36,581 nt of DNA from Bacteroidia bacterium. Lineage in GTDB: Bacteria; Bacteroidota; Bacteroidia; Bacteroidales; CAJPTX01. The stretch covers positions 1 to 36,581 of the forward strand of contig CAJPTV010000007.1 in NCBI GenBank assembly GCA_905373665.1, read 5' to 3'. A model generated the notes under the pieces. The model saw nothing but the letters and a program-made list of their open reading frames with translations, had not been told where the DNA came from and did not search any database. Positions 8,826 to 17,383 of this stretch are shown here, piece after piece. The position numbers were made by a program, and so were the translations under genes. Position 1 is the stretch's first letter. Each line of letters starts with the position of its first letter.

Positions 8826-9752
8826 TTAGTTACCCTTGTATGTTATTAGTTCGGTTCGAATGGCAACAATCTCATTCATCAACTGCTGCATCAACTCAGG
8901 AGTATAATCTACAATCTGTTTATCCTTCTGCTCGACCACCAGTTTACCATCCACAATTTTCGTTTCTGGTGTGCCTTGTTCGTAAGTAATACGAATGTCA
9001 TCATAGTATGTACGCAACGCCTCTAATCTATCAGCAAGGGCTTTGATATCTTGGTCTCGCTCATAGACACGCAGGATCGGAATAAGCGTAGCAAGTACGA
9101 CCTTCTGGTCAGCGACACTCTCCTCTATCCGACGATTCTTGGTAATCTGAGCGACCCGAGTGGAAAGATACATCCCTTCAATCCATACCCCAGTGATAAT
9201 CACAACGCTTAAGGAAGCGCGATTGGTTGCACGAAGATAGTGGTCTATCTTGTTATAACTCTGCTGGGAGATGTATATAAGGGAGTCTAGGTTCTCATTG
9301 TTTGAGGCAAGACGCTTCAAAGTAGAGAAATCAAAGAACTGCCCCACCTGTATCCCATCAGCCAAGGCCTTCACAGAAGAGATGTAATTCAAGACAGAGG
9401 AGGTCTTTTCATACATATTCAGATAGCCCAAATCCGTCCCATAAAGACCTAACCCCAAAGCTTTCTCAAAGTTCGTATTCAGGTGATCTGAGACGTCGGT
9501 TGAAATAAGGAAGTCTTTATTAAACGGGACTTTCAAGCGCTTTATCAATGCCGCGGTTTCTACAGGCGAGGAGATATTCTCCACCATTTTCTCCGTAACC
9601 GACTCTGACAACTCAACCTCCGTTTGATTCTTTAAGGAATCTGGAATATTAAACTCTTGTGAAACGTCAGGTCCCGTTCTGGTACACTGGCATCCACCTA
9701 ACAGGAACCCCGTCAGAACGAATGCCATTATCATTATCCTTTCTACTCTCAT
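8826..9752 (-). CDS. Envelope lipoprotein linked to the ABC exporter
   Basis: A 308-residue predicted lipoprotein. The signal ends in FLLGGC, with Cys21 as the lipid acceptor. The mature part is mostly helical, with long charged helices (IEESVADQKVVLATLIPILR; DRLEALRTYYDDIRITYEQ) around a more hydrophobic stretch (SVVIITGVWIEGMYL, near 180-194). I recognise no enzyme motif. It lies 42 bases downstream of the TerB/FHA-like ABC exporter gene and 4 bases before a small exported protein. The likely picture is a periplasmic or outer-membrane partner, or an export cargo, of the ABC protein. That is inference from position. The ATG at 9752 is the only start that preserves the full signal peptide. 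Confidence 0.75.
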   Translation of the reverse strand: MRVERIMIMAFVLTGFLLGGCQCTRTGPDVSQEFNIPDSLKNQTEVELSESVTEKMVENISSPVETAALIKRLKVPFNKDFLISTDVSDHLNTNFEKALGLGLYGTDLGYLNMYEKTSSVLNYISSVKALADGIQVGQFFDFSTLKRLASNNENLDSLIYISQQSYNKIDHYLRATNRASLSVVIITGVWIEGMYLSTRVAQITKNRRIEESVADQKVVLATLIPILRVYERDQDIKALADRLEALRTYYDDIRITYEQGTPETKIVDGKLVVEQKDKQIVDYTPELMQQLMNEIVAIRTELITYKGN

Positions 9753-9794
9753 CGTGTAAAATCTATTTAGACACTAGCTATCCCAATAACCAAC

Positions 9795-12700
9795 TTATCG
9801 TTTTACAAGTCTTTGAATGAAGGAGAAGAGCGCCCCCACTCGTCGCAACAACTCAAAATGCAACGCAAGATATAAGCATGCACTCATCACCCAAAGAATC
9901 ACCAAATCAAACCAATAGGTATCAAAATAATGCCCCATAAAATGCTTTCTCGGAGCAAGGAAATGCGAACCTATATCAAAATACGAATTAGGTATCGGGT
10001 CTCTATACACGGGGTCGTATTGTTGCACCAGTTGGTCTTTGAATTGGAGAATCTTGTTCTTTTCAAACACCTTTTGCGCAAGGTCTGCGACACTCTCATT
10101 ATGATAAGCCGCCCGCTTAGCCTCGTACAACTGAGGGTTAGTAGACATCAAGTGTGACACGATTGCATCTCGTTGCTTGTTCTTCTCTCCGAAGATTTTA
10201 GCATACCTTTCCTGCAGCTGATCGATGTAGCCGACGGTCTCGTACAATGCTTCCTCTGTCACACTATCATAGTTCAAACCAGAAAGATATGTATAAGGGA
10301 TGTCCGCAGCCTCAACCTCATGTTCTCTCTTGAGACTACGGTGCAATACACCCAGCGCATCCCGTAACCTCAACTGTATATCAAGCGAATCTCGCTTATC
10401 CCAGTTCTCAATACAAAACTCCAAACGCTTCTGTAATTCTGGCAACAAATAAACCGTCTTATAGTTTGCGTTCCGTTCCCCCTTCTCTAATTCATAGAAA
10501 TTACGTTGGAACTCATTGTCCTTAAACTGCAAAACGACCAACGACTCATACCCCCACTTCGTAGGCATAAACTCGGCAATCAAAGGCACTCGGTCAAAAC
10601 TACCTACAGCACGATTTAACTTCTCAAAAGAGAACATAGCCCCAGAGAGCACCATCATTGGAATCATCAATAATGGAATCACGATATAGATCGTAACGGC
10701 ACTATTAAACGTAGCAGAGATATTAAGCCCAATCAAGTTAGCACACACGGAGGTGGAGAACAAAATAAGCCAATACTCTAAGTTCAAACCGCGCAAACTC
10801 AATATACTATTCGCTATCAGGACAAAAGAGAGCGTCTGTATCGCGGACAGTACCAAAAGGATGAAGATCTTGCTAAAAAGATAAGAAGTGCGGCTTAGGT
10901 TCAAATATTGCTCTCGCTTAAGGATCTTCCTATCCTTAAATATTTCCTCTGCACTCACCGTAAGCCCAATAAAGAGCGCAACGATTAGCGACATGAAGAT
11001 ATAAATCGGTATATTCTCATTCTCCCGAAAGATATACACATTCGAGTTCGGATCTGGGATATACCGTATCACATACGCCAATATAAAGGCCAAAACTGGC
11101 GTTTCCAACAGGTTCAAGACGATATACTGCGTATTGCTGATTTTAGAGCGGAAATCTCGCGCCGTATATATCAGGAACTGTTTTAGACGCGACGGAATGT
11201 TTAGAGACTTAGGCGGTGGCACGGACTCCTCAATAACATGAGTCTTAGGCTTTTGTTCTCTGAAGATCTCTTCCCAACGCTGTGGCTGCACCTTGCGGTT
11301 CGGAGTATAACGACCGAATTCATCAACCACGTGCGACTCAATGATATTGAATATCAACTCTGGATTGACATTACCACACGTCGGACACTCCCCGACATCA
11401 CTATTCACCTGCGCATCAGCCTTCTTGAAATACATAACGGCTTCTACGGGATTACCCCAATAGACAAGATAACCGCCCGTATCCAAGATAAGCATATCGT
11501 CAAACATCTTATAGATTTCAGACGAAGGCTGATGGATAACCACAAATATTAACTTGCCCTTTAGGGTCAACTCCCGAAGCAAGTCCATCACATTTTCCGA
11601 GTCTCGCGACGATAAACCAGAAGTCGGTTCATCAACAAAGAGAATCGAAGGCTCACGAATCAACTCAAGGGCTATATTCAAACGCTTACGCTGCCCCCCA
11701 GAGATCATCTTATTTAGAGGAGAGCCAACCTTCAAATCTTTACGCTCTAAGAGTCCTAGACTTGCTAAGGTCTTATCCACTAACTCACAAAGCTCATTCT
11801 CTGCCTTATCTCGGAAACAAAGTTTAGCACTATAATATAAGTTCTGAAAGACGGTCAGTTCCTCTATCAAAAGGTCATCTTGTGGAATCACACCGATCGT
11901 TCCCTCAAGACGCTCCGTATCCTTATATAGGTCAAGACCATTAATACGAACCTGCCCTGCAGAGGGTTTAGACGAACCTGAGAGAACATTCAAAAGAGTC
12001 GTCTTTCCTGCACCACTCGCCCCCATAATCCCGACTAGACGACCATGCTCCTCGGAAAAAGAAATATTCCGAAGCCCCAAAGCGCCATTCGGGAAACGAT
12101 ATGAGATATCATCCACAACGTATGAGATCGGAGTCAGACTCAAATCTGCCATAAAATGGGAAACGACATCTGTATAATAGATTGGCTTCCCCTTAGGTAA
12201 CTTGATACTGCTACCGCTTGCAAAAAGGTAAATACGACGGTTATGGATCGGCAAGCCGTTAAGATAAAGATCTTCACTCCCTACGTAGCGTAGAAAGTAC
12301 AGATCCTCTGAACGAATACGAAGAATAGCAATCGGACGATCCAACGACTCCACACAAATTTCCTTAGAGAGTTCCTCCTCCTTATGCTCCACCTCATGTT
12401 TTTCTGCATGGATGAGTAAAATAGTAGAACGCTGGAGCGTTGTCAACTCCTTACTCAGGACGAAAGCCTCGATATCCGCAAATTCTTCAGGTTCTACCTT
12501 AAAGACCTCAGAAACCGTATTGATAATCGCCATACGTTGTTCGCTGAACTTGCCCTCTGCACTCACAAGCTCGAACAAACGCACTAGGACGACTACTTTC
12601 TGTTTCTGTGTCAGGGTCTTATTGATTTTTTTACAGATCCCGAGGATACGTACAGAATCTCTCACAGAGGTTAGCTTACTGCCCCCTCCCTTGTCGTCAT

Positions 12701-12866
12701 TCACATACCCATCAAACAACGCAAGATAGTCGGCTACGGCTTCAGCACTAATCTGTTGTTTGAGAAACACCTCTACATACTCTCGCTCACTATCGCCAAG
12801 ACCTTCATCCTGCTTGGCAATAATGGCAAAAAGCTGCATCAGCGCTTTCAATATTTCCTCACTCAT
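9795..12866 (-). CDS. ABCG-like exporter with TerB-like and FHA-like N-terminal regions
   Basis: A 1023-residue half-transporter fusion. Residues 1-130 resemble a TerB helical domain, with the two acidic repeats QDEGLGDSERE and SAEGKFSEQR. Residues about 175-240 look like a short FHA-like sandwich (LYLNGLPI, ASGSSIKLPKG, IYYTDV). The ABC ATPase follows: Walker A GASGAGKTTLLN near 281, signature ISGGQRKRLN near 388 and Walker B ILFVDEPTSGL near 405. A CPTCGNVNPE motif near 493 could bind metal. The membrane part (about 580-780) is ABC-2/WHITE-like. A charged segment of some 200 residues then precedes a last membrane helix near the C-terminus. The gene follows siaC by 81 bases that contain inverted repeats. 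As the large output gene of the operon, it is the best candidate for the process controlled by the upstream switch. The substrate is unknown. Confidence 0.85.
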   Translation of the reverse strand: MSEEILKALMQLFAIIAKQDEGLGDSEREYVEVFLKQQISAEAVADYLALFDGYVNDDKGGGSKLTSVRDSVRILGICKKINKTLTQKQKVVVLVRLFELVSAEGKFSEQRMAIINTVSEVFKVEPEEFADIEAFVLSKELTTLQRSTILLIHAEKHEVEHKEEELSKEICVESLDRPIAILRIRSEDLYFLRYVGSEDLYLNGLPIHNRRIYLFASGSSIKLPKGKPIYYTDVVSHFMADLSLTPISYVVDDISYRFPNGALGLRNISFSEEHGRLVGIMGASGAGKTTLLNVLSGSSKPSAGQVRINGLDLYKDTERLEGTIGVIPQDDLLIEELTVFQNLYYSAKLCFRDKAENELCELVDKTLASLGLLERKDLKVGSPLNKMISGGQRKRLNIALELIREPSILFVDEPTSGLSSRDSENVMDLLRELTLKGKLIFVVIHQPSSEIYKMFDDMLILDTGGYLVYWGNPVEAVMYFKKADAQVNSDVGECPTCGNVNPELIFNIIESHVVDEFGRYTPNRKVQPQRWEEIFREQKPKTHVIEESVPPPKSLNIPSRLKQFLIYTARDFRSKISNTQYIVLNLLETPVLAFILAYVIRYIPDPNSNVYIFRENENIPIYIFMSLIVALFIGLTVSAEEIFKDRKILKREQYLNLSRTSYLFSKIFILLVLSAIQTLSFVLIANSILSLRGLNLEYWLILFSTSVCANLIGLNISATFNSAVTIYIVIPLLMIPMMVLSGAMFSFEKLNRAVGSFDRVPLIAEFMPTKWGYESLVVLQFKDNEFQRNFYELEKGERNANYKTVYLLPELQKRLEFCIENWDKRDSLDIQLRLRDALGVLHRSLKREHEVEAADIPYTYLSGLNYDSVTEEALYETVGYIDQLQERYAKIFGEKNKQRDAIVSHLMSTNPQLYEAKRAAYHNESVADLAQKVFEKNKILQFKDQLVQQYDPVYRDPIPNSYFDIGSHFLAPRKHFMGHYFDTYWFDLVILWVMSACLYLALHFELLRRVGALFSFIQRLVKR

Positions 12867-12891
12867 GCAATAAGACTCTCAAATAAAAGTC

Positions 12892-12933
12892 AGGGTCAGA
12901 ATTAGGCGACCCTCCCATAGAAAAAAGCCTAAT
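12892..12933 (-). promoter_or_regulatory. Interlocked inverted repeats between siaC-like and ABC genes
   Basis: Two inverted repeats interleave. ATTAGGC (12901-12907) pairs with GCCTAAT (12927-12933), and AGGGTC (12892-12897) pairs with GACCCT (12908-12913). In the transcript the second stem uses loop bases of the first, giving a pseudoknot-like or mutually exclusive pair. The later hairpin is followed by GACUUUUAUUU, a weak terminator-like tail, before the ABC start at 12866. This could be an attenuator that lowers ABC expression relative to siaBC. Confidence 0.4.
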
Positions 12934-12947
12934 AAAACCGAAGCCAC

Positions 12948-13331
12948 CTACGCGATATCATACGAAACCTGCTCGAAGGGGATGTCCACTATCTCAGCAT
13001 ACTCTTCTCCAGCATCCTTCATATCCTCGTCATCATCTGGATAGCACCATTTCACTAAGACATCATGCCCGTCTTCATGGATTTTCTCAAGCTTAACCAA
13101 GATATCTAACAAAAGCTTCGAACTTGCCGTGTTGAAATAGACAAGCTTGAAGGTGAATACCGTTTTGGGATTCGGATTCCCTGCATAATCATCCAACCAA
13201 CTCAGTATGGGGGCATAAAAGGCTGTTACGTCTTCAGGCAAAGAACGACCAGAAATCTCAAATAATCCCTTATCGGCCTCTAACGTCACGGTTGGGGTAT
13301 CATCTGTCCCCTGGATCTTAATTACCTCCAT
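12948..13331 (-). CDS. SiaC-like regulatory phosphoprotein (DUF1987)
   Basis: A 127-residue protein of the SiaC/DUF1987 family. In Pseudomonas aeruginosa, SiaC is phosphorylated on Thr68 by SiaB and dephosphorylated by SiaA; unphosphorylated SiaC binds and activates the diguanylate cyclase SiaD. Here the key block FKLVYFNTASSK places a threonine exactly at residue 68, with the family-typical YFNT context. The STAS-like fold is supported by the N-terminal FEISGRSLPED block and by KLEKIHEDGHDVLVKWCYP. The ATG has AAGGAG upstream. The gene lies 20 bases after the kinase gene and directly before the ABC exporter. No siaD is present, so the partner of unphosphorylated SiaC must be something else, perhaps the exporter or a distant protein. 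Confidence 0.9.
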   Translation of the reverse strand: MEVIKIQGTDDTPTVTLEADKGLFEISGRSLPEDVTAFYAPILSWLDDYAGNPNPKTVFTFKLVYFNTASSKLLLDILVKLEKIHEDGHDVLVKWCYPDDDEDMKDAGEEYAEIVDIPFEQVSYDIA

Positions 13332-13351
13332 TTCTTCCTACTCCTTTCAGT

Positions 13352-13927
13352 TTATACCTTACGCGTTAATTTAAGTTTTAACAAATAGAATTGGCGTTCT
13401 GAGTTGATCTCTGCAAAGAGATAATCAATCTCGCTCACCTTTCTCGCCATATCAATGAGTCCGAGTCCAGCTCCTCCCTTATCGGAAATTTCATTACCCT
13501 TCAAACTCATGCGGTGCATTAGCTTAAGCTCTTCGTCATTCGCTTGCTTAAGACGCTCAAGACGAGAGCTCATATCTGCAACGCGAGAACTCAAAACTAT
13601 GTTTCCAACAAATACATGATAGGATTCCTCCGAACGAATCAACATGACAACGCCTCGTCCGCTGAACATCGACGTCCGTTCTCCCTCAAGCGGATCCGCA
13701 TGCTTCATAATATTCTGTAAGCCCTCAACAAGGGTATGAAAAAGTTGTTTTTGCAGCTTCGATTCCTCTCCAGCTTTGACAATTTCCAACTCTATCAAAC
13801 CAGTTAGAGCAAGGATCAACGATTGAGAGACCTCCCCCTCATAGGCCAACATAACCTCTCCACCGCCGAGCTTATGATACTCTTGCTCTACGAACTCAAG
13901 ATAGTTATCTACATTCACTTGCGACAT
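13352..13927 (-). CDS. SiaB-like protein kinase (DUF6272, GHKL-type)
   Basis: Predicted cytoplasmic kinase for the SiaC-like protein. GHKL ATP-site features are visible: an N-box with HTLVEGLQNIMKHA (Asn near residue 72) and a G-box GGAGLGLIDMARK near 151-163. The size, about 191 residues, fits SiaB-like kinases. A GTG at 13933 is in frame, but ATG 13927 is preferred because AGGAG lies five bases upstream of it. The gene sits between the SpoIIE phosphatase (25 bases before the upstream GTG) and the SiaC-like gene (20 bases after), the same A-B-C order as siaABC. Phosphorylation of Thr68 of the neighbour is inferred from the characterised Pseudomonas pair. A TACCTTTG box just upstream may provide an extra start of transcription. 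Confidence 0.88.
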   Translation of the reverse strand: MSQVNVDNYLEFVEQEYHKLGGGEVMLAYEGEVSQSLILALTGLIELEIVKAGEESKLQKQLFHTLVEGLQNIMKHADPLEGERTSMFSGRGVVMLIRSEESYHVFVGNIVLSSRVADMSSRLERLKQANDEELKLMHRMSLKGNEISDKGGAGLGLIDMARKVSEIDYLFAEINSERQFYLLKLKLTRKV

Positions 13928-13949
13928 GATCACTCCTCTTTTTCCGCAT

Positions 13950-13957
13950 CAAAGGTA
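13950..13957 (-). promoter_or_regulatory. Candidate internal promoter before the siaB-like gene
   Basis: TACCTTTG on the minus strand is identical to the boxes at 30975-30968, 30395-30388 and 30046-30039. A TTG at 13982-13980 lies 22 bases upstream, one base beyond the usual range. The box lies in the 25-base gap between the phosphatase stop and the kinase start, so the leader would be very short. It would let siaB, siaC and the ABC gene be expressed apart from the methylation genes. Confidence 0.4.
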
Positions 13958-13958
13958 A

Positions 13959-16592
13959 TTAGAACTCTATACCTATGAGCAAGACATCATCCATTTGTTT
14001 CCAAACACCCCGATGGTGCAAGAAATCTTCCTCAATAAACTGCGCCAAACGCGCCATAGAAAGCTCTCGTTGCTCCACTAAGACTTCTCGGATATGTTGT
14101 GGGCTATACTTTTTTTGCCCGCTCTCACCTCCCTGTTGGTCAGGCAAACCGTCAGAGAAGAAAAAGATCCGATCCCCTGGCTTCAAATCCAAACTATAGT
14201 TTGTAAACTCCCCTTCTGGCTTACGCGCATTCGGTATACCTCCTATGGCTCGACGATCCCCCTTATATTCTTCAAGAGAAGCCTCCCGAACAAAATAGAG
14301 AGGACGATGTGCTCCTGCATACTCCATATGCATCTGTTTTAGGTCTATCTTACACAACGCGATATCCATACCATCTCGAGCATCCGCATCGGCTCGTTCC
14401 TGACGCAATGTCTTACGCACCCCTGCATGCAAAAGGTCTAAGACCTTCCCTGCACTATATGAGGCATCGTGATCGACCACATTATTGAGCGTAAAGAAAC
14501 CGATAAAAGAGAGCAGCGCTCCTGGCACCCCGTGCCCTGTACAGTCAACAGCGGCAATATAGATATTATCGCCCTTAACAAAAATCCATGGGAAATCTCC
14601 ACTCACGACATCTCGCGGACGATAGTACATAAACGACTTGGGGAAGTATTGCTGAATTAGCTTAACATCTGGCAAAATAGACGACTGGATTCGCTTCGCA
14701 TAATTGATACTTTCCTGAATCTTATGACTCTTCTCTTGGATTTCGTTCTCTATACGTTTTGCTTCAGTGACATCATGTCCGACCAATAGGATAGTTTCCA
14801 ATTGCCCTTCATCAAACTCGGGAATAGCCAAAAGCTTTAAGATGAGCTTCTCCTCATCTCGTTCGATCGAGACCTCTTGTTCCCACTTCTCCTGAGTAGA
14901 AACTACCTCGTGTATCGCATTCGAAATGCTCTCACGAAGCACGTCTGGCATCCCCACTTCAAGAAGATTTTTGTCAACTACCTCTGCTACAGAGACACCA
15001 AAGAATCGCGCAACGATTGGGTTGGCATAGAAGAACTGTCCCTCTGGATCAAGGCGGACGATCATATCCACAGAGTTTTCCGAAAGAGACTGCATCTTGC
15101 TCTTCATGCGCTCCTCCTTTTCCGCACGGAGACGCTCTGTAATATCACGAGAATTCAAGATAAGTCCTCGAATCGCGGGGTCTTCTAAGAGATTCCGTCC
15201 CGTGACCTCCATAAAGACCTTCACACCATCTTTCTTCATAAAGATATATTGGCAGGTCACGGCCTCATGAGGCGTAGAAATTAGCGCCTCAAACATTTCA
15301 TCCAAGATACGAACGCCTTCTTGAGTCAGACGCTCGCGATCCTTTCCGTCCATCATCTCTTGGGGCGTATACCCCAAAATCGTGGTGACTGACGGACTGA
15401 TATAAGTGATACTCTTTTCCTTGCTATAAATCGTAATGACTTCACTCGCATTTTCTAAAAGAGAATGAAGTCTCTTTTGGGCATTCTCTGCCTCCTTAAT
15501 CTTTGCTTCAAGCTGAATATTTGACCGCTCCAACTCCTCATGCGTCTTCTGCATTTCTTCTGCATTTTGACGCAACAAATCTTCATTTGCGCGAAGCTCC
15601 GTGGTCATCTGCTGCGCCTCATGGAGCAAAGCCTCGGTCTTCTGACTAATCCTTAGGTTAAATACGACGCGGGCAATCGTCTCGCCGACCTCCTCTAAGA
15701 ATCGGATATCTCGCTCACTAAAAGCAACCTGTATAGAAGCGAACTCTATCACCCCTTGTAGTCGCTCATCTGTAATAAGTGGCACTAAAAGGATACTTTT
15801 CGGACGTGCATCACCCAAAATCCCCGAGGTTATCGAGACATAATCCTCAGGTATCTCTGTCCGATGGATTATCCCACGTTCATACGCACATTGCCCCACG
15901 AGACCTTCACCGATGGCAAATTCTAGATGATTTAACTTTTCCCGATTATATGCATACGTAGCCAGCCCCAAAAGCCGCTCTTTCTCTTTATCGTACAAAA
16001 ACAAGCCACCTTGTACAACATTGATATACGCGACTAGCTTCTTCAGAACCTCATATCCCAATTCCTGAAGATTGGTATACATACGCAAGACATAAGCGAT
16101 ATCCTCTTTCCCCTTCGCAACCCAAGAATGTTCATTCTCTTTCTGCGTATTCTCAAGCAAGTTATCTCGCATACGCAACAACGAGGTTCCTAGACGATCT
16201 CGTTCCCCTCCCTGCAGTTCGAGACTCGCGTCATACCGACCATCCCCAATAGCCGTCGCAAAGTCTGCTTTTTCTTCAATGCTAAGACTTTGAGCAGCAT
16301 TCTGTTCCTCAAGCTGATGAATCAACTGCGCATTTTGAGACTGGACGAATAAGAACCCCAAAGCGACGCCCAAAGGAAAAAGATCCACCAAAAAGAGCAA
16401 CGGTTGCTTTTCATGTAACGACAAAAGTGTAGAGAGGCTAAATTCTCCATTAAGAGAAGCCGCCGCCAACACCCAACACATGACAAGAAGGAAACAACTA
16501 ATGCAAAAGAGCAGGATAGAGATCCCGATATCGCGAGACCTCAAACGCCACTGCCAGAATTTGACAACAGAGGACACCGTAACCTTACTCAT
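13959..16592 (-). CDS. Membrane GAF-PAS-PAS-SpoIIE phosphatase (SiaA-like)
   Basis: An 877-residue inner-membrane sensor phosphatase. Two membrane helices (about 24-46 and 66-84) are followed by a HAMP-like segment (FATAIGDGRYDASLELQG), a GAF domain (about 170-315) and a Glu/Gln-rich coil (about 316-375). Two PAS domains come next (about 378-490 and 500-615), then a PP2C/SpoIIE domain (about 640-877). The metal-binding aspartates are present: SGDF near 663, VDCTGHGVPGA near 680, FFSDGLPDQQGG near 810 and MDDVLL near the C-terminus, so it should be active. By analogy with SiaA it would dephosphorylate the SiaC-like protein. It starts on a TAATG overlap with the GAF gene and ends just before the kinase gene. 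The linker, GAF and coil are paralogous to those of the sensor at 18824-20728. Confidence 0.92.
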   Translation of the reverse strand: MSKVTVSSVVKFWQWRLRSRDIGISILLFCISCFLLVMCWVLAAASLNGEFSLSTLLSLHEKQPLLFLVDLFPLGVALGFLFVQSQNAQLIHQLEEQNAAQSLSIEEKADFATAIGDGRYDASLELQGGERDRLGTSLLRMRDNLLENTQKENEHSWVAKGKEDIAYVLRMYTNLQELGYEVLKKLVAYINVVQGGLFLYDKEKERLLGLATYAYNREKLNHLEFAIGEGLVGQCAYERGIIHRTEIPEDYVSITSGILGDARPKSILLVPLITDERLQGVIEFASIQVAFSERDIRFLEEVGETIARVVFNLRISQKTEALLHEAQQMTTELRANEDLLRQNAEEMQKTHEELERSNIQLEAKIKEAENAQKRLHSLLENASEVITIYSKEKSITYISPSVTTILGYTPQEMMDGKDRERLTQEGVRILDEMFEALISTPHEAVTCQYIFMKKDGVKVFMEVTGRNLLEDPAIRGLILNSRDITERLRAEKEERMKSKMQSLSENSVDMIVRLDPEGQFFYANPIVARFFGVSVAEVVDKNLLEVGMPDVLRESISNAIHEVVSTQEKWEQEVSIERDEEKLILKLLAIPEFDEGQLETILLVGHDVTEAKRIENEIQEKSHKIQESINYAKRIQSSILPDVKLIQQYFPKSFMYYRPRDVVSGDFPWIFVKGDNIYIAAVDCTGHGVPGALLSFIGFFTLNNVVDHDASYSAGKVLDLLHAGVRKTLRQERADADARDGMDIALCKIDLKQMHMEYAGAHRPLYFVREASLEEYKGDRRAIGGIPNARKPEGEFTNYSLDLKPGDRIFFFSDGLPDQQGGESGQKKYSPQHIREVLVEQRELSMARLAQFIEEDFLHHRGVWKQMDDVLLIGIEF

Positions 16593-17380
16593 TAGAACCT
16601 CTTTTCGATTTCTTGGACAACCTTCGCAGTAAGACGCATCAACATATCTCGCGCGTTCTCATCCAATGTCTTCACAAAAGCCAATTCAAAGACACCCAAG
16701 GAGACATTTCCGCCCTTACTCATTACAGGGAGCATATACAAACAACACGGCTTAGAGCGCCCCGTCCCCGAAGCGACCATAATACTCTCGCTTTCCACGT
16801 CTTCGAGGAAAAGCGGCTCATTCTCCTTTACCACTTGCCCTAACAGAGTTTCCCCAACTCGGAACTCCAAATCTGCAGCTGAGCTAAAATAGGCATAACG
16901 AGCTTTTACCCGATACACGCCGTCATCCTGCCTGATAAACAACAATCCCTGCATCAATTCCCATTGAGAACCAAGAAGGCTGAAATAGGAGTCTAGATAA
17001 GCCTCACGCGAATCCCCCTGCAATGTGGATAGGAGATCAGAGAGCTGCTGATTACGATCTCGCAGATCATTCTTCCCCTGATCCTTTTCATCTCTTAGTA
17101 GTTTCAGTTGCCGCTCAAGCTCACCTTTTTCATCCGAAAGAGCCTGTATCATTTTTTCTCCCTCCTCACGTCGTTCAATCTCTCCTCGAATAGCCCGTAT
17201 CTGATACACTAGGACCGCAATCAAGCAAATACTCAATATCACAATAGCCCAATATTGGGCAACGAGCCCTTCCGTCGGTCGATATGCCAACAAGACAATG
17301 CCCCCACTCAAGAGAAAAGAAAGGCTAATCAACAGATACTGACGTATGCCACGCAGCCGCTTCACTTCACTCTTTGCCAT
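16592..17380 (-). CDS. Membrane-anchored GAF-domain protein
   Basis: A 262-residue protein with two adjacent membrane helices (about 14-32 and 43-61). A charged coiled coil follows (about 62-118, rich in Glu, Arg and Gln), then a C-terminal GAF domain (about 122-260) containing GLLFIRQDDGVYRVKARYA and LGVFELAF. There is no catalytic or output domain, so it probably acts as an adaptor or sensor that pairs with other coil/GAF proteins of the operon. Its GAF resembles those of the HAMP sensor and the SpoIIE protein in the GG/GLLF and YAY positions. It starts 3 bases after the cheB-like stop and overlaps the phosphatase start (TAATG), so its level should match both. The ligand is unknown. Confidence 0.82.
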   Translation of the reverse strand: MAKSEVKRLRGIRQYLLISLSFLLSGGIVLLAYRPTEGLVAQYWAIVILSICLIAVLVYQIRAIRGEIERREEGEKMIQALSDEKGELERQLKLLRDEKDQGKNDLRDRNQQLSDLLSTLQGDSREAYLDSYFSLLGSQWELMQGLLFIRQDDGVYRVKARYAYFSSAADLEFRVGETLLGQVVKENEPLFLEDVESESIMVASGTGRSKPCCLYMLPVMSKGGNVSLGVFELAFVKTLDENARDMLMRLTAKVVQEIEKRF

Positions 17381-17383
17381 AAC

